Below are positions 41,720 through 49,503 of a stretch of DNA of 64,000 nt, piece by piece. The notes under the pieces are model-generated. The model made no database searches and had not been told where the DNA came from. It saw only the letters and a list, made by a program, of their open reading frames with translations. A program made the position numbers and the translations under genes. Within the stretch, counting starts at the first letter, position 1. The number at the start of each line of letters is the position of its first letter. Origin of the DNA: JARYGU01 sp033795365 (GTDB lineage: Bacteria; Pseudomonadota; Alphaproteobacteria; Rhizobiales; Rhizobiaceae); contig JARYGU010000017.1 of NCBI GenBank assembly GCA_033795365.1, forward strand, positions 1 to 64,000. Direction: 5' to 3'.

Positions 41720-42142
41720 ATGCCCATTCTCTACACCACCAAGGCATCCGCAACCGGCGGCCGCGCCGGCCATGGCGCAAGCGCCGACGGCGTGCTCGAC
41801 GTCACGCTGACCGTCCCGAAGGAACTCGGCGGCGACGGCGCACGCGGCACCAATCCCGAGCAGCTTTTCGCCACCGGCTATTCCGCCTGCTTCCTCGGCG
41901 CGCTGAAATTCGTCGCCGGCAAGGAAAAGGTGAAGATCCCGGATGACGCGAAGGTGACCGCGACCGTCGGCATCGGCCCGCGCGAGGACGGCGGCGGCTT
42001 CGGCATCGAGGCGGCGCTGGAAGTCTCCGTTCCCGGCGTCGACAAGGCCGTGGTCGAGGATCTGGTCAAGAAAGCCCATGTCGTCTGCCCCTACAGCCAC
42101 GCCACGCGCGGCAATCTGGATGTGAAGACGACCGTCGCCTGA
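41720..42142 (+). CDS. ohr: Organic hydroperoxide resistance protein
   Basis: A 140-aa thiol-dependent peroxidase that reduces organic hydroperoxides. The two catalytic cysteines are in YSACFLGALKF (Cys57) and VCPYSHATRGN (Cys123), as in all Ohr proteins; the GGDGARGTNPEQLFATGY motif supplies the catalytic Arg and Glu. Divergent from ohrR and probably induced when OhrR is oxidised. Confidence 0.96.
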   Translation: MPILYTTKASATGGRAGHGASADGVLDVTLTVPKELGGDGARGTNPEQLFATGYSACFLGALKFVAGKEKVKIPDDAKVTATVGIGPREDGGGFGIEAALEVSVPGVDKAVVEDLVKKAHVVCPYSHATRGNLDVKTTVA

Positions 42143-42159
42143 GCGACCATAGGGCTCTT

Positions 42160-42300
42160 TGCCCCCTCATCCGCCTGCCGGCACCTTCTCCCCGCAGGCG
42201 GGGAGAAGGGATATCCCGCCGGTTCTGTCTAGTCCTCGACGTTCCGTTTGGCTCGTTCCTCTCCCCGCCTGCGGGGAGAGGGCTAAGGCGAGGGGCAGTT
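42160..42300. repeat. Dispersed palindromic repeat, copy 3 (two facing palindromes)
   Basis: Two perfect palindromes, 42184-42209 (12-bp stems) and 42258-42281 (11-bp stems), lie in opposite orientation, flanked by CCCTCATCCGCCTGCCGG on the left and CTAAGGCGAGGGG on the right. The pattern is that of RIME-like rhizobial repeats with two large palindromes, and the flanks match copies near 14.7 and 37.4 kb. It lies between ohr and the xre-res pair. Confidence 0.65.
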
Positions 42301-42355
42301 GGCGAGGTCAATTCACGAGCCGCCCTCTTTCCTTCGGAAAAATATTTGCTATATT

Positions 42356-42369
42356 CTTTCCATGGAAAG
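42356..42369. promoter_or_regulatory. Palindrome upstream of xre antitoxin
   Basis: CTTTCCATGGAAAG is a perfect 14-bp palindrome 9 nt before the antitoxin start. It follows a TATATT -10-like element (42350-42355). A diverged copy (TTTCC-TTC-GGAAA) lies about 20 bp upstream. This is the likely autoregulatory operator of the Xre/Res pair. Confidence 0.55.
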
Positions 42370-42378
42370 GATAACGCG

Positions 42379-42756
42379 ATGGTTCACAAGCTGATCCAGC
42401 AACCTGCCGCCGAAGGCGCGGTCATCACCAAGGCCGTCACCGGCGCTGCCGAACGTCTGGGCCTCACGGCACGGGCGCTCGCCATGGTCATCGGCGTCTC
42501 CGAGGCGACGGTCTCGCGCATGCGCAAACGCGATTTCCTGCTGGAGCGCGGGACGAAGCCGTTCGAGCTGGCAGTCCTGTTCGTCCGCCTGTTCCGCTCG
42601 CTCGATGCCATCACCGGCGGCGACGAGGCGGTGGCGCGCGCTTGGATGACGGCCGAAAACCGTGCGCTGGGCGGCAGGCCCGCCGACCGCATCGCTTCCA
42701 TTTCGGGCCTGACCGATGTCCTTGCCTATCTGGACGCCCGCCGCGCTCTCGTCTGA
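42379..42756 (+). CDS. MbcA/ParS/Xre-type antitoxin (DUF2384)
   Basis: A 125-aa antitoxin: helix-turn-helix AERLGLTARALAMVIGVSEA with TVSRMRKRDFLL, then a DUF2384 domain (PFELAVLFVRLFRSLDAITG, AWMTAENRALGG and ADRIASISGLTDVLAYLDA). This is the Xre half of a RES-Xre module; the C-terminal helices bind and block the RES toxin. It overlaps the toxin gene by 41 bases. Confidence 0.93.
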   Translation: MVHKLIQQPAAEGAVITKAVTGAAERLGLTARALAMVIGVSEATVSRMRKRDFLLERGTKPFELAVLFVRLFRSLDAITGGDEAVARAWMTAENRALGGRPADRIASISGLTDVLAYLDARRALV

Positions 42757-43480
42757 GGCGAGGCCCTATGCCCGCCATGTCTGGCGTCTCGTCGAAGCCC
42801 AGCACCGGGTCTCGACGCTGAAGCTCATCGACACGCTGGAAGAGCAGGCGCTTCTCGAAGATATCCTGGAGGAGAGCAAGCCCACCCTGCCGCCGGAATG
42901 CGAAGGGCTCGACTACCTGCTCGCAACCCCTTTCCGCTACGGCGCCGTCTACCCGCACGGGTCACGCTTCAGAAGGGCAGGGCGCACGCCCGGCGTCTTC
43001 TATGCCTCGGAAATGGTGGCGACAGCGCTTGCGGAAATGGCCTTCTACCGGCTGCTGTTCTTCGCCGAATCGCCCGATACCCCGCTGCCCGCCAATGCCG
43101 CGGACTATACCGCCTTTTCCGCCGCCGCCAGCACCGCCCGCTCGATCGACCTTGCCGCCCCGCCGCTCGATCGCGACCACGCCGCCTGGCGCGGCCCCGT
43201 CGACTATGCCGCCTGCCAGGCGCTCGCGGATGCGGCGCGCAAGGCCGAGATCGAGGCGATCCGCTACCGCTCCGTCCGCGATCCCGCAGGCGGCGCCAAT
43301 GTCGCCCTCCTCACCGCCCGCGCCTTCGCCGAGCCGAGGCCGATCGAACGCCAGACCTGGCACATCCGCCTTTCCCCGCTCGGCGTCCAGGCGATCTGCG
43401 ACTTTCCGGCAATGCGCATCGGCTTTTCCCGAGGGGATTTCGCGAACGATCCGCGGCTGGCATTGGCCGACGGGAGATGA
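42716..43480 (+). CDS. RES-domain toxin (NAD+-degrading)
   Basis: A 254-aa RES-domain toxin; family members consume NAD+ or ADP-ribosylate targets. Characteristic stretches are ARHVWRLVEAQHRVSTLKLI, then FRRAGRTPGVFYASEMVATA (the conserved Arg, Tyr and Glu/Ser region), EIEAIRYRSVRDP and GGANVALLTARAFAEP. The start at 42716 overlaps the antitoxin by 41 nt. The pair looks intact and functional. Confidence 0.92.
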   Translation: MSLPIWTPAALSSEARPYARHVWRLVEAQHRVSTLKLIDTLEEQALLEDILEESKPTLPPECEGLDYLLATPFRYGAVYPHGSRFRRAGRTPGVFYASEMVATALAEMAFYRLLFFAESPDTPLPANAADYTAFSAAASTARSIDLAAPPLDRDHAAWRGPVDYAACQALADAARKAEIEAIRYRSVRDPAGGANVALLTARAFAEPRPIERQTWHIRLSPLGVQAICDFPAMRIGFSRGDFANDPRLALADGR

Positions 43481-43528
43481 CACGGGTCGTTTGCTCGCCG
43501 TCTTCGAGGACGAGCGGCTTGTGCTCTC

Positions 43529-43618
43529 GATCTTCTCCACCATGTCGGCGGGCAACTTGCTGCCATCGGCTTTTTCATAAAGACGCTTCAGCCCGCGATG
43601 TTGAAATGACCTGATCAT
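43529..43618 (-). pseudogene. higB: higB 5' fragment
   Basis: From ATG 43618 the first 30 codons read MIRSFQHRGLKRLYEKADGS, KLPADMVEKI, the N-terminus of a HigB/RelE-type toxin. After that the sequence loses similarity and runs through unrelated sequence next to the RES gene. A complete HigB is about 92 residues, so roughly two thirds plus the antitoxin are missing. Its junction lies near 43525. Confidence 0.75.
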
Positions 43619-43677
43619 TCCAAGGATGGATGTAGCGCGTCGCGCGACAATGGCTTTTCATTTTATTGTTGATGCAT

Positions 43678-43695
43678 CGTAGTTTAAAAACTACG
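43678..43695. promoter_or_regulatory. Dyad upstream of frameshifted relE
   Basis: CGTAGTTT (43678-43685) and AAACTACG (43688-43695) are perfect inverted repeats with a 2-nt spacer, 7 nt before the toxin start at 43703. It is a likely operator of the toxin-antitoxin operon. Confidence 0.6.
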
Positions 43696-43702
43696 TTTTG
43701 TC

Positions 43703-43997
43703 ATGTTCGAGCTCAAGCAGGCTCCGGCGTTCCAAAAATGGCGAATGAAGCTGAAGGATGAGCGGGCTCGTGCGATATCGCCTCACGTCTGGACCGCCTC
43801 GCTTTTGGTCATGCCGGCGATGTCGAGCCTGTCGGCGGCGGTATCAGCGAGCTGTGTATCCACTGCGGTCCCGGATATCGCGTCTACTTCCAGCGGCGAG
43901 AGAATGTGGTGATCGTTCTCCTGTGTGGAGGCGACAAGAGTACGCAGGCCCGCGGCATCGACAGCGCGAGACGCTTGCCGAGGAATGGAAGGAATGA
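43703..43997 (+). pseudogene. RelE/HigB-type toxin with two frameshifts
   Basis: Three reading-frame segments together encode a full addiction-module toxin. Segment 1 (ATG 43703) gives MFELKQAPAFQKWRMKLKDE and RARAI. Segment 2, after a tandem AT duplication at 43775-43778, gives IASRLDRLAFGHAGDVEPVG and GYRVYFQRRENVVIVLLCGG with DKSTQAR. Segment 3, after a single-base loss near 43968, ends ETLAEEWKE with a stop at 43995-43997. The coding region is otherwise well conserved, so the inactivation is recent, or less likely a sequencing error. Confidence 0.82.
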
Positions 43998-43998
43998 C

Positions 43999-44292
43999 AT
44001 GGCGGAAAAACTGACGTCCTATGACCCCGCCGAAGACCTGCTTTCGGACGAAGCAATGGCGATCTTCATGACGGTAGCTTTCGAGACGAACGACGTCGGC
44101 TACATCGCTCACGCCCTGGGTGTCGTCGCACGCGCAAAAGGCATGTCCCGGGTCGCCAGCGACACCGGTCTTTCGCGCGAACAGCTCTACCGCTCGTTCA
44201 GCAAGGATGGCAATCCGACGCTGAGAACGACGATAGCGGTGATGAGGGCGCTTGGCATGGAACTGACGGCCAAGCCTGTGCCTCATGCTTGA
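43999..44292 (+). CDS. Addiction-module antitoxin (HigA2-like)
   Basis: A 97-aa antitoxin of the TIGR02684-type family: YDPAEDLLSDEAMAIFMTVA, then YIAHALGVVARAKGMSRVAS and DTGLSREQLYRSFSKDGNPT with the C-terminal TIAVMRALGMELTAKP. It is intact and starts 1 nt after the toxin stop. Its toxin is frameshifted, so it is an orphan. Confidence 0.92.
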   Translation: MAEKLTSYDPAEDLLSDEAMAIFMTVAFETNDVGYIAHALGVVARAKGMSRVASDTGLSREQLYRSFSKDGNPTLRTTIAVMRALGMELTAKPVPHA

Positions 44293-44369
44293 ACGGATGA
44301 GAAGCCCGTCCTCGTCAATCGAAGGTGACTGTAACGCTCGCGCGCTCGGTTTTTCCGCCAGGTTGCCGA

Positions 44370-45998
44370 CTACCGCCTGCTGAGGCTGCCGAGGATGCCG
44401 CGCACCAGCGCGCGGCCGACCTGGGTCGCGACGGTGCGGGCGACGGATTTCATCGCCGCTTCCACGACCGTTTCGCGCTGGTAGCCGCCGGAGCGCGGCC
44501 GGGCCTGCTTGCGCGCAGGCGCCGCCTGCTCGTCGTTGCCGAAGCCCGGCAGCGTCCAGCCGCCGCCGGTATCGGCCTGCACCGTTTCCTGTTCGGCCTT
44601 CTGCTGCGCCTCCGCCACCTCTTTGGCACGCGCGGTCAGCATTTCGTAGGCCGATTCGCGGTCGAAATCCTCGTCGTAGAGGCCCGCGACGGGGCTCACC
44701 TTCATCACCTCGGCGCGCTCGGCGTCCGTCAGCGGCCCGAGGCGCGAGGCCGGCGGGCGGATGAGGGTGCGCTCGACCATCGAGGGCGCGCCCTTGCCTT
44801 CGAGCGTGGAGACCAGCGCCTCGCCGGTGCCGAGATTGGTGATGACGGTCGCGCAGTCGAAGTCCGGGTTCGGCCGGAAGGTGTCCGCCGCCGTCTTCAC
44901 CGCCTTCTGCTCGCGCGGCGTATAGGCGCGAAGCGCATGCTGCACGCGGTTGCCGAGCTGCGCAAGCACCGTTTCCGGCACGTCGAGCGGGTTCTGGGTC
45001 ACGAAATAGACGCCGACGCCCTTGGAGCGGATGAGCCGGACGACCTGCTCGACGCGCTCGATCAGCACCTTCGGCGCATCGTTGAAGAGCAGGTGCGCCT
45101 CGTCGAAGAAGAAGACCAGCTTCGGCTTGTCGGGATCGCCCACCTCGGGGAGTTCCTCGAAGAGTTCGGAAAGCAGCCAGAGCAGGAAGGTGCCGTAAAG
45201 GCGCGGGTTCATCATCAGCTTGTCGGCGGCAAGCACCGAGATCGCGCCGCGCCCGTCATTGGTGGTGCGCATGATGTCGGAGATCTTCAGCGCCGGCTCG
45301 CCGAAGAAGTGCTGTGCGCCCTGCTGCTCCAGGATCAGCAGTTCGCGCTGGATCGAGCCGACGGAAGCCTTGGAGATGAAGCCGAACTTGTTGGAAAGCT
45401 CGGTCGCGTTCTCGCCCATATAGGTGAGCAGCGCCTGCAGGTCCTTGAGGTCGAGCAGCGGCAGGCCGCCGGTGTCGGCGATCTTGAAGGCGATGTTGAG
45501 CACGCCTTCCTGCGCGTCGGTCGCGTTCATCAGCCGGGAGAGCAGCAGCGGCCCCATCTCCGACATGGTGGTGCGCACGCGGTGGCCCTTCTCGCCGTAG
45601 AGGTCCCAGAAGATCACCGGGAACTCCTGGAAATCGTAGGGCTCGAGCCCGATCTGCTCGGCGCGCTTCAGGAGGAAGTCCTTCGCCTCGCCGATCGCGC
45701 CGATGCCGGAAAGGTCGCCCTTAACGTCGGCGCAGAAGACGGGCACCCCGGCATTGGAAAAACCCTCGGCGAGGATCTGCAGCGTCACCGTCTTGCCCGT
45801 TCCGGTGGCGCCGGTGACGAGCCCGTGGCGGTTGCCGAATTTCAGGTCGAGATATTCGCCCTTGTTGTTCGTGTCGTCGGGTTTGCGGCTGGTGCCGATA
45901 TAGAGCTTTCCGTCCTGAAGCATGGATTCCGCCACGTTTGCCACTCCCATCGGCCGGATGCCGGCTTCGGCGGGTTGCCGCAACCTGCATCTTTTCAT
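44370..45998 (-). CDS. HerA-like ATPase, DUF853 family
   Basis: A 542-aa cytosolic ATPase related to HerA and to E. coli YjgR (DUF853). Walker A is GATGTGKTVTLQ (about residue 63), Walker B is LVFFFDEAHLLF, followed by VYFVTQNPLDVP. The start at 45998 is supported by TTGGAGACG 8 nt upstream; an internal Met at 45950 lacks a ribosome binding site. The C-terminus is rich in Gln and Glu and may be a flexible region. It is a typical chromosomal gene and no NurA-like partner is visible nearby. Confidence 0.9.
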   Translation of the reverse strand: MKRCRLRQPAEAGIRPMGVANVAESMLQDGKLYIGTSRKPDDTNNKGEYLDLKFGNRHGLVTGATGTGKTVTLQILAEGFSNAGVPVFCADVKGDLSGIGAIGEAKDFLLKRAEQIGLEPYDFQEFPVIFWDLYGEKGHRVRTTMSEMGPLLLSRLMNATDAQEGVLNIAFKIADTGGLPLLDLKDLQALLTYMGENATELSNKFGFISKASVGSIQRELLILEQQGAQHFFGEPALKISDIMRTTNDGRGAISVLAADKLMMNPRLYGTFLLWLLSELFEELPEVGDPDKPKLVFFFDEAHLLFNDAPKVLIERVEQVVRLIRSKGVGVYFVTQNPLDVPETVLAQLGNRVQHALRAYTPREQKAVKTAADTFRPNPDFDCATVITNLGTGEALVSTLEGKGAPSMVERTLIRPPASRLGPLTDAERAEVMKVSPVAGLYDEDFDRESAYEMLTARAKEVAEAQQKAEQETVQADTGGGWTLPGFGNDEQAAPARKQARPRSGGYQRETVVEAAMKSVARTVATQVGRALVRGILGSLSRR

Positions 45999-46158
45999 TG
46001 AATCGTCTCCAAGACTTTATAAGGTGAGTGCGAGACATGGACAACAGCGCTTTGCTGCCCGCGCGGCGCTGCCGAATTGCCTCCGTTGCCGCTTGAGTTG
46101 GCGGGCGAGATCATTTACCTTGACGTTAACGTCAATTCATTTGTCCGGAGGATTTTCC

Positions 46159-46548
46159 ATGAACGAACTCGTCACCCGCGTCGCCGATACCGTCGGCCTC
46201 GAGCCGGCCGTTGCCGAAAAGGCGATCGGCATGATGCTCGGCTTCCTGCAGCGCGAAGCCGCCGACGGCCCGGTGGCGAAGATGATCGAGGCTATCCCCG
46301 GCGCCTCCGATCTCGTCGCCCAGTATAACGGCGAAGGCGAGGGCGGCGGGCTCCTCGGCGGTCTCTTGAGCAGCATTGGCGGCGGCGGCGTCATGGCGCT
46401 CGGCCAGCAGTTGATGAGCCAGGGGCTCGGCATGGGCGAGATCACCGGCCTGGCGAAGGAGACGATCAGCGTCGCCCGCGAGCATGCAGGCGATGAGACG
46501 GTGGACGAGGTCGTCGCCTCCGTTCCCGGCCTCAGCCAGTTCGTCTGA
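46159..46548 (+). CDS. DUF2267/DUF2780-like small protein
   Basis: A 129-aa protein: LVTRVADTVGLEPAVAEKAI, then FLQREAADGPVAKMIEAIPG and a Gly-rich centre (GGGLLGGLLSSIGGGG). The pattern of two short helical repeats separated by Gly-rich stretches fits a DUF2780/DUF2267-type family of unknown function. There is no signal peptide. CGGAGGA precedes the ATG, and a strong terminator follows. Confidence 0.75.
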   Translation: MNELVTRVADTVGLEPAVAEKAIGMMLGFLQREAADGPVAKMIEAIPGASDLVAQYNGEGEGGGLLGGLLSSIGGGGVMALGQQLMSQGLGMGEITGLAKETISVAREHAGDETVDEVVASVPGLSQFV

Positions 46549-46618
46549 GGATAGAGGGACTGCGGCGCGACTTGGCTGCCGTCCGCGCCTGCGGGCCGGT
46601 CTCCATAGGCTGCCGCGC

Positions 46619-46645
46619 ATGCTTCGATCCCGGTCGAAGCATTTT
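46619..46645 (+). terminator. Intrinsic terminator after the DUF2267-like gene
   Basis: ATGCTTCGA (46619-46627) pairs with TCGAAGCAT (46634-46642) through a 6-nt loop and is followed by TTTT. It is a clear rho-independent terminator 71 nt after the stop at 46548. Confidence 0.75.
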
Positions 46646-46663
46646 CACCGACATCTCCTCTAA

Positions 46664-46690
46664 GGTCTCCTCGTCCGCAACGAGGAGACC
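46664..46690 (+). promoter_or_regulatory. Hairpin containing the ribosome binding site of the EamA gene
   Basis: GGTCTCCTCG (46664-46673) pairs perfectly with CGAGGAGACC (46681-46690) with a 7-nt loop. The 3' arm carries AGGAG, the Shine-Dalgarno sequence 6 nt before the GTG start at 46694. If the stem forms, initiation would be blocked. Confidence 0.55.
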
Positions 46691-46693
46691 AAC

Positions 46694-47635
46694 GTGATCG
46701 AACGAACCATCAGACCGGCGCGGGAATTCGCGCTGCTCGCGCTTCTGGCGCTGCTTTGGGGCAGCACCTATTTCTTCCTGAAGATCGCAGTCTCCGAAAT
46801 CCCGCCCGTGACCGTGATTGCCGCCCGGGTGTCGATTGCGGCCGTCTTCCTGCTTGCCGTCCTGCGCCTGCGCGGCGAGCGCCTGCCGGCGGATGCCGGC
46901 ACGTGGCGCCGGCTGTTCCTGCTGTCGCTCCTGAACAGCACCATCGCCTGGACGCTGCTCGCCTGGGGCCAGCAGCACATCGACAGCAGCCTGGCGAGCG
47001 TGCTCAATTCCACCTCGCCCATCTTCGTCTTTCTCTTCACGCTCGTCATAAGCCGCCACGAATCGACAAGCCCGATGCGGTTCCTCGGCGCTTGCCTCGG
47101 CCTGGTCGGCGTCGTGCTCATCGTCGGAACGGAGGCGCTCGCCGGGCTGGGACGGGAGGTTGCCGGCCAGGCGGCGGCGGTGACGGGCGCCATGCTTTAT
47201 GCCGGCGCGGCGATCTATGGCCGCAGCTTCCGCCATCTTTCTGCCCCGGCGACGGCGGCCGGCACGATGCTCTGCGCGGCTTTCTGCCTCGTTCCCCTGA
47301 GCCTCGCGCTGGATGCGCCCTGGCGGCTTGCTCCCTCGGGCCGGGCCCTGCTTGCCGTCGGCGTCCTGTCGGTCTTCTGCACGGGCGTCGCGGTCATGCT
47401 CTATTTCCGCCTCGTCCATACCCTCGGCTCGCTCGGCGTCGCAAGCCAGGCCTATCTGCGCGCCGTCGTCGGCGTCCTGCTCGGCACGCTCTTGCTCGGC
47501 GAGCACCTGCCGCTCCTCGTCGTCATGGGCTCGGCCACGGCGATCCTCGGCGTGGTCCTGATCAACCTGCCGGCGTGGCGGGGAAGGGGCGTCGTCAGCC
47601 CCGTCTTCGTCCGGAAAGGGCAAAGAGAGCGGTGA
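46694..47635 (+). CDS. EamA/DMT-family transporter
   Basis: A 313-aa ten-helix EamA transporter with two repeats (LALLWGSTYFFLKIAVSEIP; then the second half with AYLRAVVGVLLGTLLLGEHL). It starts at GTG 46694. The 3' end overlaps the convergent MFS gene by 41 nt. The substrate, often an amino acid or metabolite, cannot be inferred. Confidence 0.88.
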   Translation: MIERTIRPAREFALLALLALLWGSTYFFLKIAVSEIPPVTVIAARVSIAAVFLLAVLRLRGERLPADAGTWRRLFLLSLLNSTIAWTLLAWGQQHIDSSLASVLNSTSPIFVFLFTLVISRHESTSPMRFLGACLGLVGVVLIVGTEALAGLGREVAGQAAAVTGAMLYAGAAIYGRSFRHLSAPATAAGTMLCAAFCLVPLSLALDAPWRLAPSGRALLAVGVLSVFCTGVAVMLYFRLVHTLGSLGVASQAYLRAVVGVLLGTLLLGEHLPLLVVMGSATAILGVVLINLPAWRGRGVVSPVFVRKGQRER

Positions 47636-48761
47636 AGACGGCAAGCGCCATGCCCACCGAGAGCGGCCCGGCTGCGGGTCCGCCCCATTCCATGATGGCG
47701 CCGGTGGCGCTGGAGCCTGCGCCGCTGCCCACCGCATAGGCCAGCGAATAGGCCGCGCTCCCCGCCACCAGCATTCCGCCGGTATAGCGCTCTCCGAGCA
47801 TCGTCAGCGCGCAGGTATAGAGCGCGAAGCATGCCGATCCCATGAGGGCGAAGACGGCGAGGATGAGCCCCGGCTGATCGATGAACGGGATGGCGAGATA
47901 GCTCACGGTCGCGATCGTCGCCGCCCCGACGGCGACGCGGTGGCGCGGCAGCCGGTCGAGCGCGATCCCGATGAAGGGTTGCGCGAGCGCGGTCGGCAAC
48001 GCGAGCACCGTCACGCTGAGGGCTGCGAAGGCTTCCGTGTGCCCCGTCTTGACGAAATAGACCGGCATTGCCGAGATCGCCGCGATATCGGCAAAACCGA
48101 ATGCGAAGACCATGGCGACCAGAAGCGGGGCATGGCGGAAGAAGCGGAAGACGTCGCCGGTGGAGGAGGGCTCCGGCGCGGTGCGCGTCGAGAAAAGCAG
48201 GACCGCCGTGGTGAAGGCGACGAGAGCGAGATAGACCGCCGTCAGCGCGAAGCCGAAGCCGCCATCGGTGCCGAAGAGCGGGATGGCGAGCGGGCCGACG
48301 GCAAAGCCGGCGCAAATGCTCGCGCCGTAGACGCCGGAAATGCGCCCGCGCAGGCGGTCCGGGCAGGCGGCGTTGAGCCAGGCCTCGCTCAGCATGAAGA
48401 TGATGCTGGCGCAGAAGCCGAGGAGGAAGCGGGCGGCAAACCAGAGGATCAGCGAAGAGGTTGCGGCAAGCGCGGCAAGGCAGAGCGAGCAGCCGACAAG
48501 TCCCGCGATGATCAGCCGGTCGGCGCGCACCCGCCGGGTCAGCGTGCCGAGCATGAGCGTCGCCGCGCCGAGCCCGAGCGCGAAGGCGACCGCGTTCACG
48601 CCGATCAGCGCCGGCGAGACGCCGCGCGCCTCCAGCGTCAGCGAGATCAGCGGATAGGTCACCCCTTGCGCGACCGAAAAGGCGGTGACGCCGAGAATGA
48701 CGGCCGCGATCGCCGACCAGTCGGGCATGATGTCGGCGGCAGACGCCGGTTTCGCATGCAT
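47595..48761 (-). CDS. MFS transporter (YcaD-like)
   Basis: A 388-aa, 12-helix major facilitator. Family segments include YPLISLTLEARGVSPALIGV, RFLLGFCASIIFMLSEAWLN and AQPFIGIALDRLPRHRVAVG, similar to E. coli YcaD and related proteins. The start at 48761 fits the family. The substrate is unknown. Overlaps the EamA gene at its 3' end. Confidence 0.88.
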   Translation of the reverse strand: MHAKPASAADIMPDWSAIAAVILGVTAFSVAQGVTYPLISLTLEARGVSPALIGVNAVAFALGLGAATLMLGTLTRRVRADRLIIAGLVGCSLCLAALAATSSLILWFAARFLLGFCASIIFMLSEAWLNAACPDRLRGRISGVYGASICAGFAVGPLAIPLFGTDGGFGFALTAVYLALVAFTTAVLLFSTRTAPEPSSTGDVFRFFRHAPLLVAMVFAFGFADIAAISAMPVYFVKTGHTEAFAALSVTVLALPTALAQPFIGIALDRLPRHRVAVGAATIATVSYLAIPFIDQPGLILAVFALMGSACFALYTCALTMLGERYTGGMLVAGSAAYSLAYAVGSGAGSSATGAIMEWGGPAAGPLSVGMALAVFTALFALSGRRRG

Positions 48762-48883
48762 GGAACGCTCCCTGTCCGCGCATGTGCCGGACGGCGCTCA
48801 TTACCTGAAACGCAAGGGGAAGGAAATCCCGCCATAGCCTGCGCGAACCTAGGGTGGGAGCAGAGGGAAACCCGTTTTTCCGC

Positions 48884-49138
48884 CTACGGCTGCTGCCGCA
48901 GCCATTCCTTCAGCGCGGCGTTGATCCGCGATTGCCAGCCGGGCCCGCCCGCCCGAAAGCGGTCCAGTATGTCCGCATCCAGGCGGATCGTCGTGGAAAT
49001 CTTGTTCGTTTCGGCCTGCGGCCTGCCGCGCCGCACGGGTGCCGCCGCTACACGGTCCTTCCATGGATCGAGGGAAAGATCGGGCGCCTCATCCGGATCG
49101 GCCCAGGCGCCCCGCGAAGACTTTCTGTTCTCTGTCAT
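48884..49138 (-). CDS. brnA: BrnA-type antitoxin
   Basis: An 84-aa antitoxin with the C-terminal ribbon-helix-helix of BrnA: KISTTIRLDADILDRFRAGG then PGWQSRINAALKEWL. The N-terminal acidic region (DPDEAPDLSLDPWKDRV) binds the BrnT toxin. It is intact. It lies downstream of and overlaps a frameshifted brnT by about 50 nt, the normal brnT-brnA order. Confidence 0.92.
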   Translation of the reverse strand: MTENRKSSRGAWADPDEAPDLSLDPWKDRVAAAPVRRGRPQAETNKISTTIRLDADILDRFRAGGPGWQSRINAALKEWLRQQP

Positions 49139-49365
49139 TGGCTTTCCTCATGCTGATGATGCGCTGGTGCCTGTCACGCCATGTCCAGACCACCACGACC
49201 ATTCGATCGCCGAGAAATCCGACCGTGAAAAAACGCTGCTCACCGTAATCCTTCCGGTCATCCTCAATCGTTATATGTGTTCCTTCGAAGACTTGATCAG
49301 CTTCACGAAAATCAAGCCCACGTTCGCGTATCGTGTCGCTTCTGAGGATCGAATATGATTGCCAT
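49089..49365 (-). pseudogene. brnT: brnT toxin with a frameshift near its start
   Basis: From ATG 49365 the first codons read MAIIFDPQKR, then the frame closes at a TGA. In the next frame DTIRERGLDFREADQVFEGT, then the BrnT core DDRKDYGEQRFFTVGFLGDR and MVVVVWTWRDRHQRIISMRK, continues to a stop at 49089-49091. A loss of two bases (expected CGCGAC, seen CGAC) near 49336 explains the shift. There is no alternative start in the second frame before residue 60, so no full toxin can be made. Confidence 0.8.
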
Positions 49366-49503
49366 TTTTGTTACTACAATAATTGGATAATTACAACTTG
49401 AGAACAGGGATCGAAAAGGCAAAGAAATACAATTAAAAATTGCAATTTTGGGGAGCCCGCTGAATCGGGCGCTCGCCGGGCGTCTTCAGGCGAGCGCCTG
49501 ACC
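49366..49503. terminator. AT-rich spacer with hairpin after the EEP-family gene
   Basis: This 138-bp spacer is much AT-richer than its surroundings up to about 49450. GGCGCTCGCC (49468-49477) pairs perfectly with GGCGAGCGCC (49489-49498), 11-nt loop. It lies 5 bp after the stop (minus strand) of the next gene and probably ends its transcript. The AT-rich part probably carries the brnTA promoter. Confidence 0.5.

Noticed and set aside
43002..43580. Plus-strand frame over the RES gene and the higB fragment
   Set aside because: It is a low-complexity Arg/Pro/Ser frame overlapping the RES gene in another frame; no domain is visible.
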